Shown: one piece after another, positions 57,055 to 64,000 of the stretch | Position numbering within the stretch: position 1 is the first letter of the stretch | How the letters are laid out: each line of letters starts with the position of its first letter | Assembly (NCBI RefSeq): GCF_016889765.1 | Contig: NZ_CP069533.1 | Span: forward strand, 2,046,001 to 2,110,000 | DNA length: 64,000 nucleotides | From: Corynebacterium minutissimum | GTDB lineage: Bacteria > Actinomycetota > Actinomycetes > Mycobacteriales > Mycobacteriaceae | Direction: 5' to 3' | Notes under the pieces: generated by a model | Told to the model about the DNA's origin: nothing | Seen by the model: only the letters and a program-made list of their open reading frames with translations | Database searches by the model: none | Translations under genes and position numbers: made by a program

Positions 57055-57836
57055 CGGCGCACAAGCCCACCTAAATGCTTGGCGGTGCGCACGATTTCCT
57101 CACCGGTGGATTCCGGCTCGAGGTCGTGCTCCTCGTAGTCGTCATAGTCATGGAGCCCGAGCTTAGCCACGGAGGTCGTCGCCACCTCGGCCACGCTACG
57201 CCGTGGGGGAGGGGTATCGACTTTTGGCTCGGGGCGGCCGTCGGTGGCATAGCCCACCACGTCCACGTCGGGGCCATCCGCGCCGACCTCGATGCCGAGC
57301 CAGTAGGCTTGGGCGGCTTCGGTAATGCTCTGCGGCTCGAAGGGCAGCGCGATGCCGCCGACCGGCTCATCCTTTTCACCCGCCCAGTAGGGCGCCTCGA
57401 AGGTTTCCGGCAAGCCGTGATCCTCATACAAGTTAAGGCGCGTTCCACATAGGGAGCGGCGCAGGCGCGCGCCCGTCCAGTGCGCAAATCCTGCGTAGCC
57501 GGTGTCCTTGTTTGAGGAAAAGGCATAGATTTCGTGGGCCGGTACGGTCTCGCGCAGTGACCGGGAGAGCTGCGAGAGGGTGAGCTGGTCATCACGGATG
57601 ATGGTCTGCACCACGGTCACGCCGGGGTAGCCGCCGATGTAGAACTCGCTCGTGCCGGGCTCGGCGGAGCGGTTCAGTGGGAATTGTCCAATAGGAGTGA
57701 CGGGCAGTGCCGGGTTGAGCTGTGCTAGAAATTTTCGGCCGAAGCCGCGGTCGGCCTTAGGCTCACTGCGCAGGACCTCAGCGGGGTCGGACGCAGTGAC
57801 GTACCAGAGAGTGAGAACGGCGCTTTGGGTGTCCAC
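57006..57836 (-). CDS. Hypothetical protein, 276 aa (DUF6928-like)
   Basis: It begins ALTLWYVTASDPAEVL after a short N-terminus, a pattern I associate with the actinobacterial DUF6928 family (from memory). Middle block YIGGYPGVTVVQTII and the Trp/Arg-rich FAHWTGARLRRSLCG look conserved. The C-terminal 80 residues are acidic and low-complexity (LHDYDDYEEHDLEPE) before a basic helix. Function unknown. It is convergent with the methyltransferase gene. Confidence 0.65.
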   Translation of the reverse strand: MDTQSAVLTLWYVTASDPAEVLRSEPKADRGFGRKFLAQLNPALPVTPIGQFPLNRSAEPGTSEFYIGGYPGVTVVQTIIRDDQLTLSQLSRSLRETVPAHEIYAFSSNKDTGYAGFAHWTGARLRRSLCGTRLNLYEDHGLPETFEAPYWAGEKDEPVGGIALPFEPQSITEAAQAYWLGIEVGADGPDVDVVGYATDGRPEPKVDTPPPRRSVAEVATTSVAKLGLHDYDDYEEHDLEPESTGEEIVRTAKHLGGLVRRYAVSTSRALWERWRS

Positions 57837-57852
57837 GGTGTGTTACCTGAAT

Positions 57853-59067
57853 TTACTCGCGGGGGCGCTTCGTGTTGGCACGAACGCCGAGCAGAACATC
57901 CTCCCAGTGCGGGGTGACAGCCTTGCGGCGGCGCTTCGTCGGTTTTGGCTCCGGGTCAGGATTCTGCAGAAAGTCCTCGTCCACGGCGGAGTCCTTGTCC
58001 TGCGCGGCGTCAGGTTCTGCTGCCGCTGCTGGAGCATCCTTCTCGCTCGTGCCGCGTGAAGCATCATCCTCGGCATCCGCAGCTGGTTCCTCGCCACCAC
58101 GCGGCGACGGGAGCACCGAGGGCTCCGCATAGTGATCCTCGGACTCGGCATCGGAAGCGCTGCCGGAGTACACAGACAAATCCGTCACGCTCGGGTCACC
58201 GGCGCGAGCAGACTCAATATCCTCACGCTCTCCGAACTGCTCACGGCCGTCGATGGCTTCGTCGTAGCGCTCGCCGCGTCCTACTGAGGTCAGCGAGCGA
58301 ACCGGCTGCACAAAATCAGGGTCGGTCAGGTCCGCAGCCACGGAGTTGCGCGCCTCCACGGTAGCCGGGGAGGTCATGGTCTGCTTAAAGGTCCACTCCG
58401 CCTCATTAGAGGACAGCCCGGCCTTCCACGTGATGCGCAGAATCCAGGGTTCGCCCTGGTGGCGGTACGCATCCCACGTGGACTCAGAGAGGGAATGCCC
58501 GCGTGCGGCGAAGGCCGTGGCGAGGATTTCCCACAAGGTAAGCTTGGCCGGTCCATCCTCGCGGATGGGGTGGGCTTGCTTGGCGACGTCCGCAATCCGC
58601 GCCCTTTCCAGCAACACCGGATGGGCAAAAGGCTCGATACGTGATTCGGGGACGCCGAGCTCTTCTGCAATCTCGGCAGCGGAGGCACCCGCGCGAATGC
58701 GTGCCTGAATCTCGTTTGGGCGCAGACTGATGGGCTGCGACGAGGCGGACGAGGCCTCTGCCTCCTGAGACTTATACGAAGAGGGCATGACCGTGTGAAG
58801 GCCAGTGGAGTGCACCTGTGCGGGTTCCTGCGTCTCAGCAGCGTCTACCTCAGTCCCGGCGTCAGTCTGTTGTGTGTCCTGGACTGCTGCACCATCCGCT
58901 GGGGCATCTGCGGGGTCTGGGGAGTCTACAGCGCTGGTGGAACTGGCAGGCGCGAGCAGCTCACGAAGCTCGTCGGTGACTTCGAGGAAGAACTCCTCGC
59001 CATCCTCTGCTCGGAGGACGAGCGAGGTGTCAGTTGAGTCGCTGGGTGCGAGGAAAATCTCGCGCAT
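57853..59067 (-). CDS. sepH: Septation protein SepH
   Basis: Start ATG 59067 (MREIFLAPSDSTDTSLVLRA) is the standard SepH beginning. 404 residues: DUF3071 N-terminal domain with an HTH (LRPNEIQARIRAGASAAEIAEELGV through RIEPFA) and the DNA/FtsZ-interacting region LTLWEILATAFAARGHSLSESTWDAYR. A long acidic, disordered C-terminus ends in PHWEDVLLGVRANTKRP, the conserved terminal motif. SepH stimulates FtsZ assembly at the division site in actinobacteria. Confidence 0.93.
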   Translation of the reverse strand: MREIFLAPSDSTDTSLVLRAEDGEEFFLEVTDELRELLAPASSTSAVDSPDPADAPADGAAVQDTQQTDAGTEVDAAETQEPAQVHSTGLHTVMPSSYKSQEAEASSASSQPISLRPNEIQARIRAGASAAEIAEELGVPESRIEPFAHPVLLERARIADVAKQAHPIREDGPAKLTLWEILATAFAARGHSLSESTWDAYRHQGEPWILRITWKAGLSSNEAEWTFKQTMTSPATVEARNSVAADLTDPDFVQPVRSLTSVGRGERYDEAIDGREQFGEREDIESARAGDPSVTDLSVYSGSASDAESEDHYAEPSVLPSPRGGEEPAADAEDDASRGTSEKDAPAAAAEPDAAQDKDSAVDEDFLQNPDPEPKPTKRRRKAVTPHWEDVLLGVRANTKRPRE

Positions 59068-59120
59068 GGTGGCGCTCCTTAGCCTGGTAGCGGACATGTG
59101 ATGAAGTCCACTTTACCCAG

Positions 59121-59158
59121 AACATGCCCCAAACTCCGGCAAGAGCGCGGGGCATGTT
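59121..59158 (-). terminator. Terminator downstream of serC
   Basis: AACATGCCCC and GGGGCATGTT form a 10-bp perfect stem with an 18-nt loop, 64 bp past the serC stop and 54 bp before sepH. Confidence 0.8.
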
Positions 59159-59221
59159 GAGTGTCTCAACAATTCGTTGCAGCAGAAGTTGCTGTGCGGA
59201 GCAACAGGTAGTGAGCGAAGG

Positions 59222-60352
59222 CTAGTGGTTATCTAGCACGTAGTCGATGGACTTGGTGAGCTTCGTGATGTCCTCGGCATCGATGGCCGGGAACATGCCC
59301 ACCCGGAGCTGGTTGCGGCCGAGCTTGCGGTAGGGCTCGACGTCGAGAATGCCATTGGCGCGCAGGGTCTTGGCTACGGCAGCGGCATCGACAGATTCAT
59401 CGAAGTCAATGGTGCCGACCACGAGCGAACGAGCGGACGGCTCCGTCACGAACGGTGTGGTCTCCGCGCGGGACTCGGCCCAAGTGTAGAGGATGGTGGA
59501 GTTGTCCGTGGTGCGCTTCACCATACCGTCGAGGCCGCCGTTGGCGTTCATCCACTGGACCTGGTTGTCCAGCATGAGCAGCGTCGCCACCGCCGGGGTG
59601 TTGTAGGTCTGGTTCTTGCGGGAGTTATCCACCGCAGTTTGTAGGTTGAGGAAAGCCGGGATGAAACGATCTGAAGAGTTGATCTTCTCAATGCGTTCGA
59701 TGGCCGCCGGGGACATTGCCGCGAGCCATAGGCCTCCGTCGGAAGCGAAGCACTTCTGCGGGGAGAAGTAGTACACGTCTGCTTCAGCCATATCAACCGG
59801 CAGGCCGCCAGCGCCTGAGGTGGCGTCGACAACGACGAGTTGGTCAGTATTGTCCGGGTGGGGACGGGTCACCGGCACCATGGCGCCGGTCGACGTCTCG
59901 TTGTGTGCCCACGCAATGACATCCGCGCCGTCGGCATCGGCAGTCGCGGGGTCAGGGGCAGTGCCGACCTCAGCCTCCGTAACGAGAGGAGTGTCGAGCC
60001 AGGGCGCTTTGTCGGCGGCTTTGGCAAACTTTGAGGAGAATTCGCCGAAGCTCAAATGTGCGGACTTGTTCTCAATCAGTCCGAAGGTAGCTGCATCCCA
60101 GAATGCCGTAGCACCGCCGAGGGAAAGGACGATCTCGTAGCCTTCCGGCAGGGAGAAAAGATCGCAAAGGCCTTCACGAATGGAGCCGACCAGATCCTTG
60201 ACTGCCGGCTGGCGGTGGGACGTGCCGATAATGGAGTCGGCGCCGGCGGTAATTGCCTCAATTTGGGCGGGGCGGACCTTGGAGGGGCCGCAGCCAAAAC
60301 GTCCGTCGTGGGGAAGGAGATCTGCTGGCAGGACGAGTTCTGTGTTGCTCAT
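59222..60352 (-). CDS. serC: Phosphoserine aminotransferase
   Basis: The 376-residue product makes 3-phosphoserine from 3-phosphohydroxypyruvate with glutamate. Motifs: GCGPSKVRPAQ and GTSHRQPAVK at the N-terminus, the PLP lysine K200 in YYFSPQKCFASDGG, and DATSGAGGLPVD. It resembles the actinobacterial SerC type. It is divergent from gltA, as in C. glutamicum. Confidence 0.95.
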   Translation of the reverse strand: MSNTELVLPADLLPHDGRFGCGPSKVRPAQIEAITAGADSIIGTSHRQPAVKDLVGSIREGLCDLFSLPEGYEIVLSLGGATAFWDAATFGLIENKSAHLSFGEFSSKFAKAADKAPWLDTPLVTEAEVGTAPDPATADADGADVIAWAHNETSTGAMVPVTRPHPDNTDQLVVVDATSGAGGLPVDMAEADVYYFSPQKCFASDGGLWLAAMSPAAIERIEKINSSDRFIPAFLNLQTAVDNSRKNQTYNTPAVATLLMLDNQVQWMNANGGLDGMVKRTTDNSTILYTWAESRAETTPFVTEPSARSLVVGTIDFDESVDAAAVAKTLRANGILDVEPYRKLGRNQLRVGMFPAIDAEDITKLTKSIDYVLDNH

Positions 60353-60502
60353 GTGGGCAGTCTAGCCCAATTTCATTCGCCCACTAGATATTTTGCCAGG
60401 ATTGCCAATGTTGGCAGAGTCACAAATTTTGCTAAAGTGTGAAGAGGTTTAATTAGGTCGCGTCGGCGTGAGCCGGCGTTACATATTGAGAAAGGAAAGC
60501 TC

Positions 60503-61795
60503 GTGGCTTCTGACGCGAACAAGGTCGTACTGCACTACCCCGGCGGCGAATACGAGATGGACATCAAGCAGTCCACCGAAGGTGACTCTGGCTTCGATAT
60601 TGGCAAGCTCCGCAACGAGACTGGACTGGTGACCTTCGACCCGGGTTATGCAGCTACCGGTTCGACCGAGTCCAAGATTACGTTCATTAACGGTGAGGAA
60701 GGCATCCTTCGCCACCGCGGTTATGACATCGCTGACTTGGCGGAGAACGCTTCCTTCAACGAGGTGTCTTACCTGCTTATTAAGGGCCACCTTCCGACCG
60801 AGGATGAGCTGTCCAAGTTCAACCTGGAAATTCGTCACCACACCCTGCTGGATGAGGACTTCAAGGCTGCGTTCAACATCTTCCCGCGTAACGCGCACCC
60901 GATGGCGGTTCTGGCCTCCTCCCTTAACATTCTCTCTGCTTACTACCAGGATCAGCTCAACCCGCTGGATCCGGAGCAGTTGGATAAGGCCACCGTTCGC
61001 CTGCTGGCTAAGGTACCGATGCTGGCTGCTTATGCTTACCGTGCATCCCAGGGTAAGCCTTACATGTACCCGGATAATAAGCTCAACGCGCGCGAGAACT
61101 TCCTGCGCATGATGTTTGGTTACCCGACCGAGGAGTACGAGGTTGACCCGGTCGTGGCCAAGGCTCTGGACAAGCTCCTTATCCTCCACGCCGACCATGA
61201 GCAGAACTGCTCCACCTCCACCGTCCGCATGATCGGTTCCGCACAGGCCAACCTGTTCGTGGCCATCGCCGGTGGTATCAACGCCCTGTCCGGTCCGCTG
61301 CATGGCGGCGCTAACCAGGCGGTTCTGGAGATGCTTGAGGATATCCAGAACAACCACGATGGTGACGCTACCGACTTCATGAACCGCGTGAAGAACAAGG
61401 AAAAGGGCGTCCGCCTCATGGGCTTCGGCCACCGCGTGTACAAGAACTACGACCCGCGCGCGGCCATCGTCAAGGAGACCGCACACGAGATTCTTGAGCA
61501 CCTCGGCGGCGATCCGATGCTGGATCTGGCTATGAAGCTCGAGGAGATTGCGCTGAATGACGACTACTTCGTCTCCCGCAAGCTGTACCCGAACGTCGAC
61601 TTCTACACCGGTTTGATTTACCGCGCTATGGGCTTCCCGACGGACTTCTTCACCGTCCTCTTCGCCATCGGCCGTCTGCCGGGCTGGATTGCTCAGTACC
61701 GCGAGCAGCTTGAGCTCAACACCAAGATCAACCGCCCGCGCCAGATCTACACCGGCGAAACCCTGCGCAAGGTCACCCCACGTAGCGAGCGCTAA
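60503..61795 (+). CDS. gltA: Citrate synthase
   Basis: The 430-residue product starts at GTG 60503 with RBS AAAGGAAAG. Catalytic residues: H267 in GPLHGGANQA, H310 in GFGHRVYKNYDPRA, D366 in NVDFYTGLIY. It condenses acetyl-CoA with oxaloacetate at the TCA entry. Long N-terminal beta region indicates the type II hexameric-class enzyme. In C. glutamicum, gltA is controlled by RamA, RamB and GlxR; I did not identify these sites with confidence in the 150-bp gap before it. Confidence 0.97.
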   Translation: MASDANKVVLHYPGGEYEMDIKQSTEGDSGFDIGKLRNETGLVTFDPGYAATGSTESKITFINGEEGILRHRGYDIADLAENASFNEVSYLLIKGHLPTEDELSKFNLEIRHHTLLDEDFKAAFNIFPRNAHPMAVLASSLNILSAYYQDQLNPLDPEQLDKATVRLLAKVPMLAAYAYRASQGKPYMYPDNKLNARENFLRMMFGYPTEEYEVDPVVAKALDKLLILHADHEQNCSTSTVRMIGSAQANLFVAIAGGINALSGPLHGGANQAVLEMLEDIQNNHDGDATDFMNRVKNKEKGVRLMGFGHRVYKNYDPRAAIVKETAHEILEHLGGDPMLDLAMKLEEIALNDDYFVSRKLYPNVDFYTGLIYRAMGFPTDFFTVLFAIGRLPGWIAQYREQLELNTKINRPRQIYTGETLRKVTPRSER

Positions 61796-61958
61796 ACGGC
61801 GGTCTTCTACAGGCCACGCGTGCGCGGTGTAGGACCCCATACGCTGCACTTCTAGGGCCGAGCCACCTGTCACCCCTTATACTAGGAGCGATGTGGCTCG
61901 GCCTGACGTGCATGTGGCCACCAAAGAATAAAGATTTATCCAAGGAGGAGAACCCCCA

Positions 61959-62315
61959 ATGGACAAGCCCGTAATCGAGCCGGCCACCGAGCCCGCTCCC
62001 CAAGACCTTGTCATTGAAGACATTGTGGTGGGTGATGGTGCCGAGGCCCAGCCGGGCGGCTTCGTTGAGGTCCACTACGTAGGCGTTGACTACGAGACGA
62101 ACCAGGAGTTCGATTCTTCCTGGGGACGTGGTCAGTCGATTGAGTTCCCGCTGACCGGCCTTATCGCAGGCTGGCAGGAAGGCATTCCGGGCATGAAGGT
62201 AGGTGGCCGCCGCAAGCTGGTCATCCCGCCGGAGAAGGCCTATGGCCCGGCAGGTGGCGCGCACCCGCTGTCTGGCCGCACGCTGACCTTCGTTATTGAT
62301 CTCATTCGCGCCTAA
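61959..62315 (+). CDS. FKBP-type peptidyl-prolyl cis-trans isomerase
   Basis: The 118-residue single-domain FKBP has VEVHYVGVDYETNQEFDSSW, IAGWQEGIPGMKVGGRRKLVIPPEKAYG and HPLSGRTLTFVIDLI, with the active-site aromatic residues in place. No signal peptide, so it is cytoplasmic. RBS AAGGAGGAG precedes ATG 61959. The spacing from gltA (163 bp) suggests an own promoter. Confidence 0.96.
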   Translation: MDKPVIEPATEPAPQDLVIEDIVVGDGAEAQPGGFVEVHYVGVDYETNQEFDSSWGRGQSIEFPLTGLIAGWQEGIPGMKVGGRRKLVIPPEKAYGPAGGAHPLSGRTLTFVIDLIRA

Positions 62316-62515
62316 CGGCCGTTGGCGCAGCGCTTGCCCCACTTCGCTGTCCTCCGCACTCTTGGATTAAGGAATCTAGGATTGGAGGATAACGAGGTGG
62401 GGTCTTTGATTTGCTTCTGCCACTGGATTCCAGCTGAGCGCGCGCACGCGGCATATGGTGTCCCGATTTCTCATCGCGGCCCCACGACAGCGCAGAGTGG
62501 GGCACAATGGATGCT

Positions 62516-63367
62516 ATGAGTGTCCCACAAACCACGTTCAATGATGACCGCGAGATGCCGCTGCTGGGTCTCGGAACCTACAAGTTGCGCGGTGAGGATC
62601 TCACCCGCTCCGTGCGCGAGGCGATCGACCTAGGCTACCGCCACTTCGATACCGCAACCCTTTACGAGAACGAAGAGGAGTTGGGGCAGGCGCTTGCCAG
62701 CGCCATGAAGGCCGGCGATGTCACTCGTGACGAGCTGTTCATCACCAGCAAGGTGTGGCACGACCACCACGGTAAAGGCAAGGTCGACCAAGCTTTCCGC
62801 GAGTCCTTGGACAAGCTGCAGCTGGACTACCTTGACTTATACCTCATTCACTGGCCGTGGCCGCAAGGCGGGCTCTATGTCGAGACTTTCGAAGAGATTG
62901 CGCGCCTCCAAGGCATGGGGCAGATTGCTTCTATTGGCGTGGCGAATTTTTATGAGGAAACTCTCCAAGAGCTCATTGCCAAGACAGGAATTGTTCCCGT
63001 TCTGAACCAGGTGGAACTACACCCAGGGTTCACTCAGCCGGAGCTGCGTGCGTTCCATGACAGCCAGGGCATCGTTACCGAGGCGTGGTCGCCGCTGGCC
63101 CGCGGCGTCATCCTCAACAACCCTGAGGTCGTATCCGTGGCCGAGAAGCATGAGATTACACCCGGCCAAGTTGTGTTGGCATACCTGATGGAGAAGGGGA
63201 TCTCTGTCATTCCGAAGTCCAGCCGCCGCGAGCGCCTCGAAGAGAACTTCGCTGCCGCCGCGGTTGAACTGGATCAGGAGGACATCGCGGTGATCGACTC
63301 CCTCGATGGCAAGGAAGGCTTTGGCCGCATGTTCAAGGACCCGCGCGAATTCCCGGGCACCGAGTAG
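62516..63367 (+). CDS. Aldo/keto reductase
   Basis: I start it at ATG 62516 (MSVPQTTFNDDREMPLLGLGT). The 283-residue AKR has the catalytic tetrad D45, Y50 (FDTATLYENEEELG), K79 (ITSKVW) and H112 (LIHWPWP), and the NADPH site PKSSRRERLEEN. It is the AKR5-like subgroup, near 2,5-diketo-gluconate reductases. It reduces aldehydes or ketones with NADPH. The substrate is unknown. Confidence 0.93.
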   Translation: MSVPQTTFNDDREMPLLGLGTYKLRGEDLTRSVREAIDLGYRHFDTATLYENEEELGQALASAMKAGDVTRDELFITSKVWHDHHGKGKVDQAFRESLDKLQLDYLDLYLIHWPWPQGGLYVETFEEIARLQGMGQIASIGVANFYEETLQELIAKTGIVPVLNQVELHPGFTQPELRAFHDSQGIVTEAWSPLARGVILNNPEVVSVAEKHEITPGQVVLAYLMEKGISVIPKSSRRERLEENFAAAAVELDQEDIAVIDSLDGKEGFGRMFKDPREFPGTE

Positions 63368-63844
63368 GTCAGCAGTAGGGGGCTGACGTAGCCCGTCTTT
63401 CTTCACCACTTCCACTTTTCCTAGTCCACCTCGCAGTTGTTGCGAGGGGGAGGGGGAGAAGTTTAGTGGAATGAAGGGAGACGGGCTTTTCCTATGTCTT
63501 GAAGGCGGGGGTAGTGGGACGTTGGTGGGGGAAGGGGGAGGAGATGGGAAGATCCTTCGCAGAGTGCGAAGAAAACGCCCGATTTTCTGCTAACTTTCGG
63601 TTAGCTAAATTAGATTTCTTGGCGCGAAGGCTTCGCGGGGGTGTTATGAAGTTTGCTAAAACCGCACGTTAGAAACGCTATTGGGGGTAGGGAAACTAAA
63701 CTCGGACAACTTTTCTTGGCAGGATTTACAACCTTGCATGACGTGTTCGGTAACTTACTAGGCAGGACAAAACGTGACTGAGGACACTATCTCTCGTCTC
63801 TCACATCGGTTTGTGCAGAAATGACCCCTACTAAGGAGAGCGAC
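63368..63844. promoter_or_regulatory. Intergenic region with a long inverted repeat, upstream of the DUF485 gene
   Basis: Near 63391-63486 lies a large interrupted inverted repeat starting GCCCGTCT and ending AGACGGGC, with TCGCA/TGCGA at the centre; it is followed by TTTTCC and probably terminates the reductase transcript. The last 350 bp is AT-richer and must hold the promoter and leader of the DUF485 gene, with RBS AAGGAG near 63832. No coding frame. Confidence 0.7.
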
Positions 63845-64000
63845 ATGACTGACGCACCTGCTTCGCTTGACTCACGCCGCGAACCCACGCCGCAGGAGTT
63901 CATCGAGATGCGCGAAAGCCCGCAGTTTGCCAAGCTGCGCGGCACCTACCGCAAATTCACCTTCCCTATGACCGTGGCCTTCTTCCTCTGGTACGTGCTC
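63845..64000 (+). CDS. DUF485 membrane protein, mctB-like (3' part outside window)
   Basis: From ATG 63845 52 codons are visible: a soluble N-terminus (MTDAPASLDSRREPTPQEF) then QFAKLRGTYRKFTFPMTVAFFLWYVL, the DUF485 signature and the first helix. In C. glutamicum the DUF485 gene mctB precedes mctC, a monocarboxylate (acetate, pyruvate, propionate) symporter, at this position beyond gltA and the FKBP gene; that neighbour would lie just outside the window. Confidence 0.85.
   Translation, partial: MTDAPASLDSRREPTPQEFIEMRESPQFAKLRGTYRKFTFPMTVAFFLWYVL

Noticed and set aside
60479..61873. 464-codon open frame antisense to gltA
   Set aside because: Citrate synthase on the plus strand has all catalytic residues; the antisense frame has no recognisable domain.

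Overview
The window is a Corynebacterium chromosome segment; I am confident of the genus but not the species. The evidence is a moderately GC-rich sequence, an actinobacterial tmRNA with tag AEKNSQRDYALAA, a rrn operon with no spacer tRNA, actinobacterial families (SepH, Rpf, an XPB helicase pair, DUF2771, DUF3027), and a core gene order I recall from C. glutamicum (hisN - inositol monophosphatase - prfB - ftsEX - smpB; siderophore ABC genes; aminotransferase - XPB; rpf - csp; serC - gltA - FKBP; mctB-like gene at the right edge).

Layout. 1-2.7 kb: two divergent secreted phosphatases (a purple-acid-phosphatase-like enzyme cut by the window edge, and Tat-exported PhoD). 2.7-5.7 kb: an IS481-like element with an IS3-family element inserted in its left end; both sets of target duplications are readable. 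5.7-12.5 kb: envelope and secreted proteins (VWA protein, DUF418 membrane protein, DUF4232 lipoprotein, trypsin-like protease) and small genes. 12.5-19.7 kb: conserved core (hisN, inositol monophosphatase, prfB, ftsE, ftsX, smpB, DUF488 protein, serine/threonine-type permease, ssrA). 19.8-21.2 kb: a lipoprotein and a DJ-1/PfpI protein. 21.2-25.8 kb: a second IS cluster: an IS110-family recombinase gene split by another IS3-family element, a structured non-coding stretch that could encode its bridge RNA, and an IS30-family element. 26-29 kb: AbgT transporter plus M20 amidohydrolase. 29-33 kb: a four-gene siderophore ABC importer behind a good DtxR-like box. 33.1-38.9 kb: 16S-23S-5S rRNA operon.

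39-41.2 kb: a decayed island of IS1249-like and IS3 fragments around three small genes, including a 5'-truncated exported protein with a DUF6973-like conserved pattern and a putative lipoprotein. 41.3-46.9 kb: leftward operon of helicase-associated protein, XPB helicase, DUF3239-type protein and aminotransferase. 47-50.7 kb: two regulator/membrane-protein modules (ArsR with an MFS pump; TetR divergent from a multispanning protein), each with clear operator repeats. 50.8-64 kb: rpf, csp, DUF2771, glutaminyl cyclase, DUF3027, NCS2 purine permease, SpoU methyltransferase, a putative DUF6928 protein, sepH, serC, gltA, FKBP, an aldo/keto reductase and the start of a DUF485 (mctB-like) gene.

Functional links: ssrA and smpB form the trans-translation pair within 2 kb of each other. 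FtsEX and SepH are division proteins, and FtsEX typically controls wall hydrolases; Rpf is a wall-lytic enzyme. SerC and GltA are central metabolism. The siderophore importer is probably repressed by DtxR with iron. Three full-length IS families, one interrupted recombinase and several fragments make 2.7-5.7, 21.3-25.8 and 39-41.2 kb the plastic parts. I saw no CRISPR array, no tRNA gene and no prophage.
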